A stretch of DNA of 64,000 bases from Flavobacterium aquidurense (GCA_900107365.1 FNPS01000011.1:1-64000); one strand, 5' to 3'; counted from the stretch's first letter, positions 25,273-35,975 are shown. Notes: generated from the sequence alone by a model not told the origin. Made by a program: numbers and translations.

Positions 25273-28200
25273 ATGAAAAAACCACCAAAGTCCAATGGAT
25301 TATTTCCATGGAACTTATTATTTGATTTAAAAATGAAGTTATCACTATTATTTTTTGTCACCGTAAGCTTCGTCATGCAGGCAAACACGTCATATTCTCA
25401 AAAAACCAAAATCACTTTAGATAGAGAAAGCGTAACGGTAAAGGAAGTTATCGATGAAATTGAGACAACTACCGAATTTAAGTTCCTATTTAATACTAAG
25501 GCAGTGGATTTAAACCGAAAGGTTTCCCTAAGTGTAAAAAAAGTTCCAATAAACACCATATTAGACCTACTTTTTAAGGGCACCGATACAAGTTATGAGA
25601 TCGATGACCGCAAAATTTTGTTAACTAAAAGCAAAGCCAATAAAACTAGTATGGTGACCGCACCAAGTGTTATTGATCTTGCTCCTAAACAAATAAAAGG
25701 TGTAGTAACAGATTCTAATGGACAACCTTTGCCAAGTGCTAATGTTGTTGAAAAAGGAACTAAAAACGGAGTTACTACTGATTTTGACGGAAAATTTGCC
25801 CTTACTATTTCAGATGAAAATGCAACTCTTGTTGTGTCTTATATCGGTTTTGATACTCAGGAATTTCAAGTAAAAGGACAAGCCTCTTTAAAAATAGTAT
25901 TAAAAGAAAGTGCAGCCGGACTTAATGAAGTTGTAGTTGTAGGTTATGGTACTCAAAAGAAACATGATATTACGGGATCTATAGCTTCGATATCAAAAAA
26001 TTCAATTAAAGATTTAGTACTTACTTCTACAGAGCAAGCTTTAAAAGGTCAGGTTTCTGGTGTGCAAATGACTCAGTCTTCATCAGCACCAGGTGGTAAT
26101 GCATCAGTAAGAATTCGTGGTGGTAACTCAATCAGTGCCGGAAACGAACCTTTATATGTAATTGATGGTTTCCCAGTATATAATGATACCTCTGCAAGCT
26201 CAACAGGAGTTTTAGGTAACGGACAGCCTTCAAATGTATTGGCTTCGATCAACCCAAGCGATATCGAATCAATGGAAATCTTAAAAGATGCTTCTGCTAC
26301 CGCTATTTACGGTTCAAGAGGTGCCAATGGTGTAATTATTATTACAACTAAACGTGGTAAAGTCGGACAATCGAGTGTTACTTTTGAAACTTACTATGGT
26401 TTTCAACAGCTTAGTAAAAAAATAGATTTACTCAATGCACATGATTATGCGCTATCAGTTAATGCAGACAATATACGAAGAGGCCGTTTGCCTTATGTCG
26501 CTAATCCTGATGCATACGGAGAAGGAACTGACTGGCAGGATGAAGCTTTTAGAGTAGCTGCTACACAAAACTATCAGTTAAATTTCACAGGTGGAGATGA
26601 GAAAACAAAATACTCCATTTCAGGAAATTATTTCACACAGGATGGTATTTTACTTGGATCAGATTTCACACGTGGTTCTGTGCGCGTTAACTTAGATCGT
26701 AATTTAAGCTCTAAATTTAAGCTTGGATTAAGTTTCAGTTCTTCACTAACAGAAAACAATCAAGCAAAAACGGATTCAGATTTGGATGCCAACAATCAAG
26801 GTGCTGTATCGGCAATTCTTTATGCACCGCCAACTCAGACTGCTTATAATGCAGACGGTAGCTACACTAGATTTAGAGGTCCGGATGGTAACTTCTACGT
26901 AAACCCTATTGCGTCATTATTAGAGATTAAAAATTTAAATAAAACCAACAGAACATTTGGAAATATCTTTCTTGATTATAAAATCACAAAAGATTTATTA
27001 TTCAAAATAACTTTAGGTGGAGACCAAATCAATGTTAAGGAAGATTATTATAACCCAGCATTTATACAAGATGCAGGAATAACTGCAAAAGCAAGAATTG
27101 GTGTTAACCAAAGTTTTAGCTGGTTAAATGAAAATACATTAACCTATACCAAAACTTTTGCTGCTAAACATAATTTGACAGCCTTAGCAGGTTTTACCCG
27201 TCAGAAGTTAACCAGAGAAACTGTAACTGCCGGATCTGAAAGATTTGTTAACGACATTCTAGAAGACAATAATTTAGGAGCCGGAGCGACAGCTAATAGT
27301 CCTGGATCAAACGTAACAGATTGGCAACTTGAATCTTATATTGCAAGAGTTAATTATGGTTATAATGACAGATATTTAGTAACGCTTACAGGACGTGCAG
27401 ATGGATCTTCCCGTTTTGGTGAAAGTAATAAATTTGCTTTCTTTCCTTCCGGATCAGTTGCCTGGAGGGTTTCTGAAGAAGATTTCATGAAGTCTACAGC
27501 AAATGTGATCTCAAATCTTAAATTGAGAACTAGTTATGGAGAAACAGGTAATCAGGAGATTCCACAATACCGTAGTTTGGCTGCCTTAGGATCTGTTAGC
27601 TATCCTATTGGTGGAATTATTGGTAGCGGGATAGCCCCTAACCGTTTTGCAAATCCTGATTTACGTTGGGAAACTACTGCACAATTTGATGCAGGTATTG
27701 ATTTAAGTTTGTTTTCAAACCGAATTAACATTGTTGCAGATTATTATGATAAACGCACAAAAGACTTATTGCTTGATGTTCAAATTCCAGGAAGCTCAGG
27801 CTTTGTTTCTTCGCTTCAAAATGTCGGAAGTGTAAAAAACACTGGTTTTGAATTTGCTTTAAATACAGTAAACTTTGATGGTGAATTTAAATGGAAAACA
27901 TCTTTCAATATTACTTTCAACAAAAATGAAATTCTTGATTTAGGTGGAGAATATGAAAGAGTAGTTGGAGGTGGAAGTGCCAGTAAACAAATCACAAATA
28001 CAGGTATATTAAGAGTTGGTGAGGCAGTTGGAGCATTCTACGGTTATGTAACTGATGGCTTATTTCAAACTCAGGCAGAAGTTGATGCAGGAAAAGCTGC
28101 AGGACAACCAAGTACTTCTGTAATTGGTGACAGACGTTATAAAGATACTAATGGCGATGGAAAATTTAATGAAAGTGACCGTGCTATTTTAGGATATGCA

Positions 28201-28674
28201 CAACCAGACTTTTTCTATGGTTTGACCAACACATTTTCTTATAAAAATTTCGATTTAAATGTTCTTATCAATGGGGTTCAGGGTAATGATATTGTAAATT
28301 TAAACGTAAATGCACAAACAGATGTTAATGCTCCGGAATCATTAAACAGATGGACACCGACAAATACTAATACTGATATTCAAAGACATACTCAAGATTC
28401 TCGTCTTACTAACAAACAAGTAGAAGACGGATCGTATTTGCGCATTCAAAATATCTCATTCGGATATAATATGCCGCAAGATGTTTTCAAAAACACTTTT
28501 GTACAGTCAATAAGATTATATGTTAGTTTACAAAACTGGTGGACTTTTACAGACTACAAAGGATATAATCCTGATGTAAGTTCATTTGGACAGGATAACC
28601 TAAGTATGGGTGTTGATCGTGGAGGTTATCCAGCGGCCAAAACATTCCTAATGGGACTTAATGTAAAACTTTAA
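25273..28674 (+). CDS. SusC/RagA-family TonB-linked outer-membrane transporter with STN signalling domain
   Basis: A 1133-residue protein. It has a signal peptide (residues about 15-43), an STN (secretin/TonB N-terminal) domain at about 50-120 (ITLDRESVTVKEVIDEIE...), a carboxypeptidase-like beta-sandwich at about 137-215 (IKGVVTDSNGQPLPSANVVEKGT), the TonB-box-plus-plug region (EVVVVGYGTQKKHDITGSI), and a 22-strand barrel ending in FLMGLNVKL. The STN domain is what couples transport to a FecR anti-sigma. It imports an oligosaccharide together with the SusD lipoprotein encoded 10 bp downstream. The 180-bp leader contains an imperfect hairpin at 25191-25220. Confidence 0.95.
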   Translation: MKKPPKSNGLFPWNLLFDLKMKLSLLFFVTVSFVMQANTSYSQKTKITLDRESVTVKEVIDEIETTTEFKFLFNTKAVDLNRKVSLSVKKVPINTILDLLFKGTDTSYEIDDRKILLTKSKANKTSMVTAPSVIDLAPKQIKGVVTDSNGQPLPSANVVEKGTKNGVTTDFDGKFALTISDENATLVVSYIGFDTQEFQVKGQASLKIVLKESAAGLNEVVVVGYGTQKKHDITGSIASISKNSIKDLVLTSTEQALKGQVSGVQMTQSSSAPGGNASVRIRGGNSISAGNEPLYVIDGFPVYNDTSASSTGVLGNGQPSNVLASINPSDIESMEILKDASATAIYGSRGANGVIIITTKRGKVGQSSVTFETYYGFQQLSKKIDLLNAHDYALSVNADNIRRGRLPYVANPDAYGEGTDWQDEAFRVAATQNYQLNFTGGDEKTKYSISGNYFTQDGILLGSDFTRGSVRVNLDRNLSSKFKLGLSFSSSLTENNQAKTDSDLDANNQGAVSAILYAPPTQTAYNADGSYTRFRGPDGNFYVNPIASLLEIKNLNKTNRTFGNIFLDYKITKDLLFKITLGGDQINVKEDYYNPAFIQDAGITAKARIGVNQSFSWLNENTLTYTKTFAAKHNLTALAGFTRQKLTRETVTAGSERFVNDILEDNNLGAGATANSPGSNVTDWQLESYIARVNYGYNDRYLVTLTGRADGSSRFGESNKFAFFPSGSVAWRVSEEDFMKSTANVISNLKLRTSYGETGNQEIPQYRSLAALGSVSYPIGGIIGSGIAPNRFANPDLRWETTAQFDAGIDLSLFSNRINIVADYYDKRTKDLLLDVQIPGSSGFVSSLQNVGSVKNTGFEFALNTVNFDGEFKWKTSFNITFNKNEILDLGGEYERVVGGGSASKQITNTGILRVGEAVGAFYGYVTDGLFQTQAEVDAGKAAGQPSTSVIGDRRYKDTNGDGKFNESDRAILGYAQPDFFYGLTNTFSYKNFDLNVLINGVQGNDIVNLNVNAQTDVNAPESLNRWTPTNTNTDIQRHTQDSRLTNKQVEDGSYLRIQNISFGYNMPQDVFKNTFVQSIRLYVSLQNWWTFTDYKGYNPDVSSFGQDNLSMGVDRGGYPAAKTFLMGLNVKL

Positions 28675-28684
28675 TCAAAAAAAT

Positions 28685-30151
28685 ATGAAATCTAATAATT
28701 TCCTTATTGTTACAGCTTTGTCTATTTTGATTACAAGCTTTAGCAGTTGTTCAAATGATTTTCTGGAAGAAAATCCTGAATCTTTTATAGCGCCAACAAA
28801 TTTTTATAAAACGGAGGCAGATGCAAATGCAGCATTAGTTGCTGTTTATAATGGTCTAAGAGCAATCTATAGCCAGGATATTACTTTTGTGGGAGATACC
28901 GCCGGAGAGCAAACCTGGCCTGGAGTTTCAAATTCAAATGTCGACAGGTCTAATATTGATGCTTTTCAATTTGATCCTTCTAATGCTATCCTACTTGGTA
29001 ACTGGAATAATAATTATGTAATTATCAATAGAGCCAATGCAGTTTTAGACCGTGTTCCGGCTATTGAAATGCCAGCCGCGACAAAAGATATTATCATAGC
29101 AGAAGCACGTTTTCTGCGCGCATTTAGTTATTTTAATCTTGTGAGAACATTTGGCGGCGTGCCTTTACGTTTAGCAGAGGTTACACCACTTCACTTAGAG
29201 CGCTCTTCTGCAGACGCCGTTTACGCTGTAATTATAGATGATTTAAAACAAGCCGAAGCAAAACTTCCTGCGGTACAGCCAGCTGCCAATGTTGGAAGAG
29301 CTACGAAAGGAGCTGCTTCTACTATGCTTGCCTATGTTTATTTAACCAAAAAAGACTGGACTAATGCTGCTGCAAAAGCACAGGAAGTAATCAGCAATGC
29401 CGGTGCGTACGGATATGGTTTATATGCCACACCTGCAGACGTATGGAAAATAGCAAACGAAAATAAATTGGAACACATATTTTCAATTCAGTTTCAATCT
29501 GGTCCGGAAGCTCTTGGAAGTGCTTATGCTCAATTTTATCTTTCCAGAACAGCTAATGTTATTCAGGCTTCTGGTATCTCTGGTTTTGGTCAAAACATGG
29601 TTGAAGATAAATTCTGGAGATCTTTTAGTGCTGCAGATACACGTCGTGATGCTTCTATTTTATCACGTTTTGTTGATCCTAAAACTCAAAAAGTATATCA
29701 GTATCCTTCAACAGATTTAACGGAATTGAGTATTTTTAAATATTTTGATACTGCTCCTTATGCAAGAAGCAACAATAATAATAACTACCCTATCTTAAGA
29801 TATGCAGATGTATTATTGATGAAAGCTGAAGCTTTGAATGAGTTAAATGGTCCAACTACAGAAGCATATGGCGCTATTAATGCAATTCGTAAAAGAGCCG
29901 GAGCTGGTATGACTGATCTTTCAGGTTTAACGCAAGTGCAATTTAGAGCGGCAGTTTTACAGGAAAGAAGCTGGGAATTTTGTTTTGAAAGTAAAAGGTA
30001 TTTTGACCTGATCCGTACAGAACAACTAGTTCCGATTATGACAGCTGCTGGTAAAAATCCTCAGCCTAAAAACTTATTGTTTCCAATTCCTCAAAAAGAA
30101 ATTGATACCAACAATAAAATAAATCCGGAAGATCAAAATCCGGGATACTAA
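28685..30151 (+). CDS. SusD/RagB-family surface glycan-binding lipoprotein
   Basis: A 488-residue protein with a lipoprotein signal whose lipobox ends at FSSC, then SNDFLEENPES, as in most SusD proteins. The N-terminal SusD-like domain holds the tetratricopeptide helices (AEARFLRAFSYFNLVRTFGGVPL). The C-terminal RagB/SusD domain has NAIRKRAGAGM and LQERSWEFCFESKRYFDLIRT, ending NPEDQNPGY. It is exposed at the cell surface and acts as lid and binding subunit of the SusC transporter. It belongs to the fecR-susC-susD operon and is followed by two RNA hairpins. Confidence 0.95.
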   Translation: MKSNNFLIVTALSILITSFSSCSNDFLEENPESFIAPTNFYKTEADANAALVAVYNGLRAIYSQDITFVGDTAGEQTWPGVSNSNVDRSNIDAFQFDPSNAILLGNWNNNYVIINRANAVLDRVPAIEMPAATKDIIIAEARFLRAFSYFNLVRTFGGVPLRLAEVTPLHLERSSADAVYAVIIDDLKQAEAKLPAVQPAANVGRATKGAASTMLAYVYLTKKDWTNAAAKAQEVISNAGAYGYGLYATPADVWKIANENKLEHIFSIQFQSGPEALGSAYAQFYLSRTANVIQASGISGFGQNMVEDKFWRSFSAADTRRDASILSRFVDPKTQKVYQYPSTDLTELSIFKYFDTAPYARSNNNNNYPILRYADVLLMKAEALNELNGPTTEAYGAINAIRKRAGAGMTDLSGLTQVQFRAAVLQERSWEFCFESKRYFDLIRTEQLVPIMTAAGKNPQPKNLLFPIPQKEIDTNNKINPEDQNPGY

Positions 30152-30158
30152 TTAAATG

Positions 30159-30188
30159 ATATTCTCCCATGTTATCATGGGAGAATAT
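30159..30188 (+). terminator. Hairpin after susD (attenuator or mRNA stabiliser)
   Basis: ATATTCTCCCATG (30159-30171) pairs perfectly with CATGGGAGAATAT (30176-30188) over loop TTAT. There is no T-run, so it is more likely a 3'-end stabiliser or leaky terminator separating susCD from the enzyme genes than a strong terminator. Confidence 0.6.
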
Positions 30189-30346
30189 TCATTAGTTCAC
30201 AATTAAAACTGTTCACATCTAAAACCAGTGGACAAATTTCTCATACTTATAATTTTAATCAGGCAGCTCCAAATGGCGCAGGCTAAGGAATTGTCTTGTC
30301 TAAAAATAAATTTTAAGAATTGGTTAAGTTTGGTTTTTTTGAAGAC

Positions 30347-30376
30347 ACGGAATGGGAATCCTCCTTCCTGTTCCGT
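30347..30376 (+). other. Second hairpin in the susD-GH intergenic region
   Basis: ACGGAA...TTCCGT with a symmetrical TG/TG internal mismatch and an inner GGA/TCC step, followed by TCTTTT. The 306-bp gap (30152-30457) holds this and the previous hairpin. A 77-codon ORF in it has no protein-like character and is not called. Confidence 0.35.
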
Positions 30377-30457
30377 TCTTTTAAAACCATTGTTATATCA
30401 ACATTTTAAAGCTATTGAACTAAAAAACTACAAAAAACAACCTTATACTATAAAGAG

Positions 30458-31993
30458 ATGAAACAATTTCTTTTCTCAGCAGTACTTTTTTTGACCATCA
30501 CTCTACAAGGATTTTCTCAAACTGTTTCATCGCTGATACCTAATAAACCATCACAAGCACCAGATTACTTTTGTACCTGGAACATACAGGGATATACCTG
30601 CAGTTATAATTCTAATGCAGAAATTAGACAAGCTATGACTGAAAAAAATATGCTTGGGGAAGGGACTTATCAAAACTGGGTTAATTTTTTTCCAAAAATT
30701 CGTGAAGATCTCATTTTTGTTATGGATGATTCTTGGGATATTCCGCTTTCAGAAACCAGCAAAGACGGTCCTTCTTTTGGTCTTACGGAATTAAATCAGG
30801 AGCGTTTTCCTTCTTATACCGGAACTCCGGCAGAAAGATTAACGAAATTGGTTAGTGCCGTAAAAGCAAAAGGCTGGAGAGGTCTTGGCGGTTGGATCTG
30901 CGCCCAGGAAGCACCTATTGTTGGAAATGTGAATTCGGAAGAATATTGGACAGAACGCCTAAAAGCCGCTAATGAATCAGGATTTGCATATTGGAAAGTA
31001 GATTGGGGAAAACAATCCCGAAACTTAGAATGGAGAAAAACCATGACTAAATTAGGTCGTACTTATGCGCCAAATTTAGTAATTGAACATGCCTTTAATG
31101 GATATACAATTGAAGTAAGCGACACCTACAGAACTTACGATGTCGAGAATGTTACTGCGCAGCCAGTTACCATTCAAAGAATTGCCAATTTATTACACTA
31201 TCAACCACAAGGAGACGCAAAAAGTATTATCAATTGCGAAGATGAACCTTATATAGCTGCTGGCTTAGGTTGCGCTATTGGGATAATGCGATATCCGTTC
31301 CCAGACAAACTTCCTAATAACACAAATGATTATGCGTTTCCTCCCACTGGAAGAAATATCAAATATAGAATGGATGAAGTAATTAGGGGTGTAAGATGGC
31401 ACCGCATTGCCGAACCTTTTGGCGTAGGCTCAGAAAATTATAGTATTGATAAAACTTCATTAAAAGATTACTGGGTTTTAGGAGAAAGAGAAACCTGGAA
31501 TAAAAAACACAAACCCGGAGATACCTTAAAAGAAAACGCCCCCGCAAGAGTGAGCCGTGGATTGCCGTTGGCAAAAATTTTAAATCCAAGTCCAGATCAG
31601 CCTTTTGTATTATCATCAATGTATCCAAATGGAGCTGTTGCTGTCGTTACTATTGGCCGAGGTATTAATCGGGAATACATTACGAAGCGCATTAAAGTGG
31701 AGCAGGAAATTCAAAATATTGACAATCCCATCGCAATATTTGGAGATTATGAGTCACTTACACTACTTCTTCCAACCAAAATAAAAGCCTCAGATTACGA
31801 AGTTTTAGGTCAGGATTTGGCTGGAGATACTTATTCATATATTACAAAAGATATTGTTTTTAAGGATAATAAAATAATTATCTCAGGAGACTTAATTCGA
31901 AAAGTTGGTCTTTCATCTGCATCAAAAAATGATATTTCTGATCCAGGATTGGTTTTAAAATTTAATAAAAAACAGAAGATTTCTTCAAAATAA
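30458..31993 (+). CDS. Secreted GH-D-clan-like glycoside hydrolase (GH27/GH36-like)
   Basis: A 511-residue protein with a signal peptide (cleavage after GFSQ). The TIM barrel (about 35-370) begins with PDYFCTWNIQGYTC. FVMDDSWDIP resembles the DDGW region of alpha-galactosidases. GWRGLGGWICAQEAP is the following strand, and FAYWKVDWG carries the probable nucleophile Asp at the position used in GH27/GH36. VIEHAFNG is the next strand. The C-terminal about 120 residues form a beta-sandwich. A clan D-type retaining enzyme acting on alpha-galactose, beta-L-arabinopyranose or a similar sugar is likely; the exact family is uncertain. It is first of a run of closely spaced degradative genes. Confidence 0.65.
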   Translation: MKQFLFSAVLFLTITLQGFSQTVSSLIPNKPSQAPDYFCTWNIQGYTCSYNSNAEIRQAMTEKNMLGEGTYQNWVNFFPKIREDLIFVMDDSWDIPLSETSKDGPSFGLTELNQERFPSYTGTPAERLTKLVSAVKAKGWRGLGGWICAQEAPIVGNVNSEEYWTERLKAANESGFAYWKVDWGKQSRNLEWRKTMTKLGRTYAPNLVIEHAFNGYTIEVSDTYRTYDVENVTAQPVTIQRIANLLHYQPQGDAKSIINCEDEPYIAAGLGCAIGIMRYPFPDKLPNNTNDYAFPPTGRNIKYRMDEVIRGVRWHRIAEPFGVGSENYSIDKTSLKDYWVLGERETWNKKHKPGDTLKENAPARVSRGLPLAKILNPSPDQPFVLSSMYPNGAVAVVTIGRGINREYITKRIKVEQEIQNIDNPIAIFGDYESLTLLLPTKIKASDYEVLGQDLAGDTYSYITKDIVFKDNKIIISGDLIRKVGLSSASKNDISDPGLVLKFNKKQKISSK

Positions 31994-31999
31994 TAAATC

Positions 32000-33601
32000 A
32001 TGAAAAAAATATTTTCCTTTTTACTATTCCTTTGCTTTCTAAGTCAAATAACAGCGCAAAAACCTGTTATTGAACTTGGAACAGCCGATTGGGGAAAAGG
32101 AATTAAGAAATTATATATTCCTGAAAAATTGGTTGCCGAAAATAATTTTATAAAAAATACTCCACAAAATTTTGATACTCCGCCAACTTTCGATCAAATA
32201 AAAGAAAAGCTTCCGCAACCATTTTGGAAAACAAAAAACGAGGCGATTCTTTGTTACTGGAAAGCTTGGGAAATTGCCTTTTCTAATCTTCATAAAGTTA
32301 GTCCTGAAAACGGATTTGTTTCTCCGTATATCGATGCTGCTTTCAATGGAAATATTTTTATGTGGGATACTGCTTTTATGACATTATTTGGGCGTTATGG
32401 TTCGAGAGCTTTTAATTTTCAGAGTTCTTTGGATAATTTTTACAGCAAGCAAAAACCAGACGGATTCATTTGTCGACAAATTTATGGTACTAACGGTGAA
32501 GATTGTTTCGAACGTTACGATCCCTCAAGTACAGGACCAAATATCTTACCCTGGTCTGAATGGGAATATTATACCAATTTTAACGACAAGGCCAGATTAG
32601 CAAAAGTATTTCCTGCCCTTCTTGCCTATTACAATTGGTTTAACCTCAACCGTTCGTGGAAAGACGGTACTTATTATTCGACTGGCTGGGGCTGCGGAAT
32701 GGACAATCAACCACGTTTACAAAGTGAATATAGTGTAAGATGGAGCAACGGTCAAACGTCTTGGATTGATACCACTTTGCAGGAAATTTTTGCCGCTCGA
32801 TTTTTAATAAAAATGGCTGTTGAACTCGACAGAGAAAACGAAGTAAAAAATCTAAAAGAAGAAGTTGAATATCTGACTAAATTCGTAAACGAAAAAATGT
32901 GGAATGAAAAATTGAATTTCTATACCGATGCTTTCAAAGATGGATCGTTATCTAATTTACAATCAATCGGATCTTATTGGGCATTGCTTGCAGATGTAGT
33001 TCCCGAAAATCGAATAAATCAATTTATTAGCCCACTTTCTGACACCAAAAAATTCAATCGTCCGCATCGTGTTCCTACTTTATCTGCTGATAGTCCAGAT
33101 TATAATGCCGAAGGCGGTTACTGGCGAGGATCTGTCTGGGCACCGACTTCTTATATGGTTTTAAGAGGACTTAACCAAATACATCAGGATAGTCTTGCAC
33201 ATGAAATCGCAACGAATCATTTTGACAATGTACTAAAAGTTTACACCCAAACTGGTACTTTCTTCGAAAACTATTCCCCGGAAAAAGTTCAGGGAAATGA
33301 TCGGAAAGATTTTGTTGGATGGACAGGATTGACTCCTATTGCGGTTTTGTTCGAATATATTTTTGGAATCAGAGCTGATGTACCCAATAATAAGATTGTT
33401 TGGGATGTCACTTTAAAGGATGAGTTTGGAGTAAAACAATATCCTTTTGGAACAGATGATACTATTGATTTTTATTGCAAATCCAGAAAAGATACTAAAA
33501 GAATGCCTCAAATAAGTGTGAAATCTAGTACGGATTTTACACTCACATTGCTTTGGGCAGGAGGGAAAAAAGATATTCTTATAAAAGGAAAAAAAATATA
33601 A
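32000..33601 (+). CDS. Secreted MGH1-like / GH63-like (alpha/alpha)6 glycoside hydrolase
   Basis: A 533-residue protein with a signal peptide (ending ITAQ). The (alpha/alpha)6 barrel covers about residues 75-470. Family hallmarks are NIFMWDTAFMTLFGRYG near the start, SWIDTTLQEIFAARFLIKMA in the middle, and GGYWRGSVWAPTSYMVLRGL followed by DFVGWTGLTPIAVLFEYIFGI near the end, as in GH63, mannosylglycerate hydrolase and trehalase relatives. A C-terminal beta extension follows. These are inverting enzymes for alpha-linked gluco- or manno-configured sugars, but several Bacteroidota members of this shape are uncharacterised. It starts 6 bp after the previous gene. Confidence 0.7.
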   Translation: MKKIFSFLLFLCFLSQITAQKPVIELGTADWGKGIKKLYIPEKLVAENNFIKNTPQNFDTPPTFDQIKEKLPQPFWKTKNEAILCYWKAWEIAFSNLHKVSPENGFVSPYIDAAFNGNIFMWDTAFMTLFGRYGSRAFNFQSSLDNFYSKQKPDGFICRQIYGTNGEDCFERYDPSSTGPNILPWSEWEYYTNFNDKARLAKVFPALLAYYNWFNLNRSWKDGTYYSTGWGCGMDNQPRLQSEYSVRWSNGQTSWIDTTLQEIFAARFLIKMAVELDRENEVKNLKEEVEYLTKFVNEKMWNEKLNFYTDAFKDGSLSNLQSIGSYWALLADVVPENRINQFISPLSDTKKFNRPHRVPTLSADSPDYNAEGGYWRGSVWAPTSYMVLRGLNQIHQDSLAHEIATNHFDNVLKVYTQTGTFFENYSPEKVQGNDRKDFVGWTGLTPIAVLFEYIFGIRADVPNNKIVWDVTLKDEFGVKQYPFGTDDTIDFYCKSRKDTKRMPQISVKSSTDFTLTLLWAGGKKDILIKGKKI

Positions 33602-33641
33602 AACTATAGTACATAGAACAGTTCAAAACATAAAAATACTA

Positions 33642-35971
33642 ATGAAAAAAAATCTAATTATATTATTCTCTATCCTGTTTTATAGCATTGGAACAAATGC
33701 AAAAACACCCGTTTCTGCAGACCGCTGGCTTGAAATTGACTTGTATTGGTTCGAACACAAAGACATGCAAAAATCTGCCAATGATTTTTGGCAACGCTAC
33801 GAACCTCTTATGCAGGGAATCGACGGCTGGAAAGGTGTTATCATCAATGTTGGCTGGATTACCGATTATTTATACGAATGGCAGGGAGACATTAATCAGG
33901 AAATAAAACTGCCAAAAAACATGAAAACCTGGGGTTCGATCAAAGATCAGGGACAATTGGCAGGCACAACGCCTGAGCGTATGGATTTATGGAAAGATCG
34001 CTTTGAAAAGGCAGATAAACCTCAATCTATCAATTACGAAAAATGGACGTATGCCGATTTGAAAAATTTAGTGGCGATTCTTAAAAAAACAGCCCAAAAT
34101 AAATACAATTTAAAAGATATTAAAGTGGGGACGTTTATTACCGGAGGACAAAGCTCTTATGACGGCGATAAATCATCATTTTCATTAAGACATGCCAATT
34201 CTTATAGAAACGGAAAACCAAATATGGTAGCTAAACTAGTAGCTGAATCACATAAATACGGCGCTTTTCCGGCAGGAATTCCAGAGGGAACGCCTTTAAC
34301 AGAATTCTTCGGAAAACAATGGGGAAGCTTGTCAAAAGCACTTAATCTTGATGTTATTATTCTAAGAGACGGTTTTTTAGGTACAGGATTGTATTCAAGA
34401 AGAAAAGGCCCGTATGGCGAAACTGCTCCAAAAGATCCGAAACTCGTTGCTGAATGGAGCAAAGCTACAGCAGATTTAGTGAAACAGACTAAGATATCGA
34501 ATCCAAAAGCTTTGGTAATTGGCTATTCAAATGCCGCAAGTGCTGTTGGCGGATGGCGTGCGAATTGTTTTGATTTGGAAACTATAGCAAAAGAAGGATA
34601 TCTCGACGGTTGGATCGATCAGTCCTGGGCGGGATCGTGGAATGAAGTTGGGCAGCGTCCTGTCATGAATTATGTTCCCGAAGTTCGCTTTTGGAGTTCG
34701 CCATTATTGGGCTACAGCTATATGCTGGGTTATATGCTTTCGCATTCTGCCATGCTTGCCGATACAAAAGTGCATCATTATTTTTTAACCGAAACTTTCG
34801 ATGCTTGGGAAACCTGGGATATTATTCATAATGCCAGAGAAAGATTGCGATGGGGGGTCTGGGCGTATTCGCATGCTGCATTGAAAACTCCAAGCGGAAT
34901 CAAAATGCCTAACGGAAGCTACATTTCATGGGGCAATAGAGGAAAAATGTTATTGCCTGAAGAAGATGTAAAATTCCTTGCTCAAACTACAAATGAGGCT
35001 TTCGCCGATGCCGCAGCAACAAAAGAAGTTTTTGGACCAACATTGGTTTACAACCGAAGTGCGATGGAATGGCAATCGAATAACAAGCCAGACGAAAACA
35101 TTAAAGAATGGATTGACGAACAAGCAGGAACATTGATGAAATGGTCTGCTCCTATTATGTCGGTAACTCGTTTGGAATATCTTCCAAATGTTCAAAGCGA
35201 TCTATTTATTTTTCAGACTCCGTCTCATTTAAACTCCTCTGAAAAAGAAAATTTAATTAAAGTCCTAAAATCGGGCAAAACCTCTATGGTTATTGGAAGT
35301 CCTGTTGGTGGATTGGATAAAGATATTGCCGCTATTTTAGGAGTATCTTCAACAGATACGATCATTAACAGCACCAAATACATCGGAACAATTAATTATA
35401 AAACGGAAGGTATTTATGCTTCTATTCCGAATACTTTTCCAATTTTTCAGCCTTTTACACAGAATAAATTTAGCGACGGACTTGAATCTATTTATTCCGT
35501 AAGCTTCTCTCCTGCTTTAGGATTGAATCAAAAAGAGGGAAAAAATTTGATTTATTGGGATGCTCCTGAGTTTTTCAATAATCTGCCTGGTGGAACTGAC
35601 AATTACAAAGGTTCTTTGGATCAAATTATGGGAAGTCCTACGCCATATGTTTTGACAGCCAGACTTATGAATGAAACGATGAAAAAATCAGGTTTTGCTT
35701 ATGTGGATGAAATCAAACAAGAGCAACCTGTTCAATTATCAATGTGGAAGCTTAATGATGGAAGTTTTAGAATTATGGCCGGAAATCTCGAAGAAGGAAT
35801 CAATCATACAGCAAATCATACGGTACAAACTACTCTTAATTTGCCATTTATTAACAATAAAGCTGTCGAAGTTTCTGAGCTTTGGAACAGAGCCAATACC
35901 ATTATCGGAAATAAAAAACTGGAGATCAATTTAACTCAGGCACAAACTAAACTTTTTAAAATAGAAAAGCC

Positions 35972-35975
<4 letters not shown>
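33642..35975 (+). CDS. Large secreted protein of unknown family, probably a glycosidase
   Basis: A 777-residue protein with a signal peptide (ending TNA). I do not recognise a named family. The first about 450 residues look like a TIM barrel with aromatic-rich loops: RWLEIDLYWFEHKDM, GVIINVGWITDYLYEWQGD, VGTFITGGQSSYDGD, DVIILRDGFLGTGLYSRRKGP, DGWIDQSWAGSWNEVGQRP, and HHYFLTETFDAWETWD, the last rich in candidate acids. About 490-600 resembles a class-I-glutamine-amidotransferase-like domain of the GH42 trimerisation kind (DLFIFQTPSHLNSSEKENLIKVLKSGKTSMVIGSPVGG). The C-terminus is a small beta domain. Its stop overlaps the next GH28 start by 4 bp, which implies linked expression. It could be a new glycoside hydrolase family member. 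Confidence 0.6.

Noticed and set aside
30228..30461. A 77-codon frame overlapping the start of the GH-D-like gene
   Set aside because: Low-complexity translation, no motif, and it overlaps the hairpin region; treated as chance despite the ATGA overlap.
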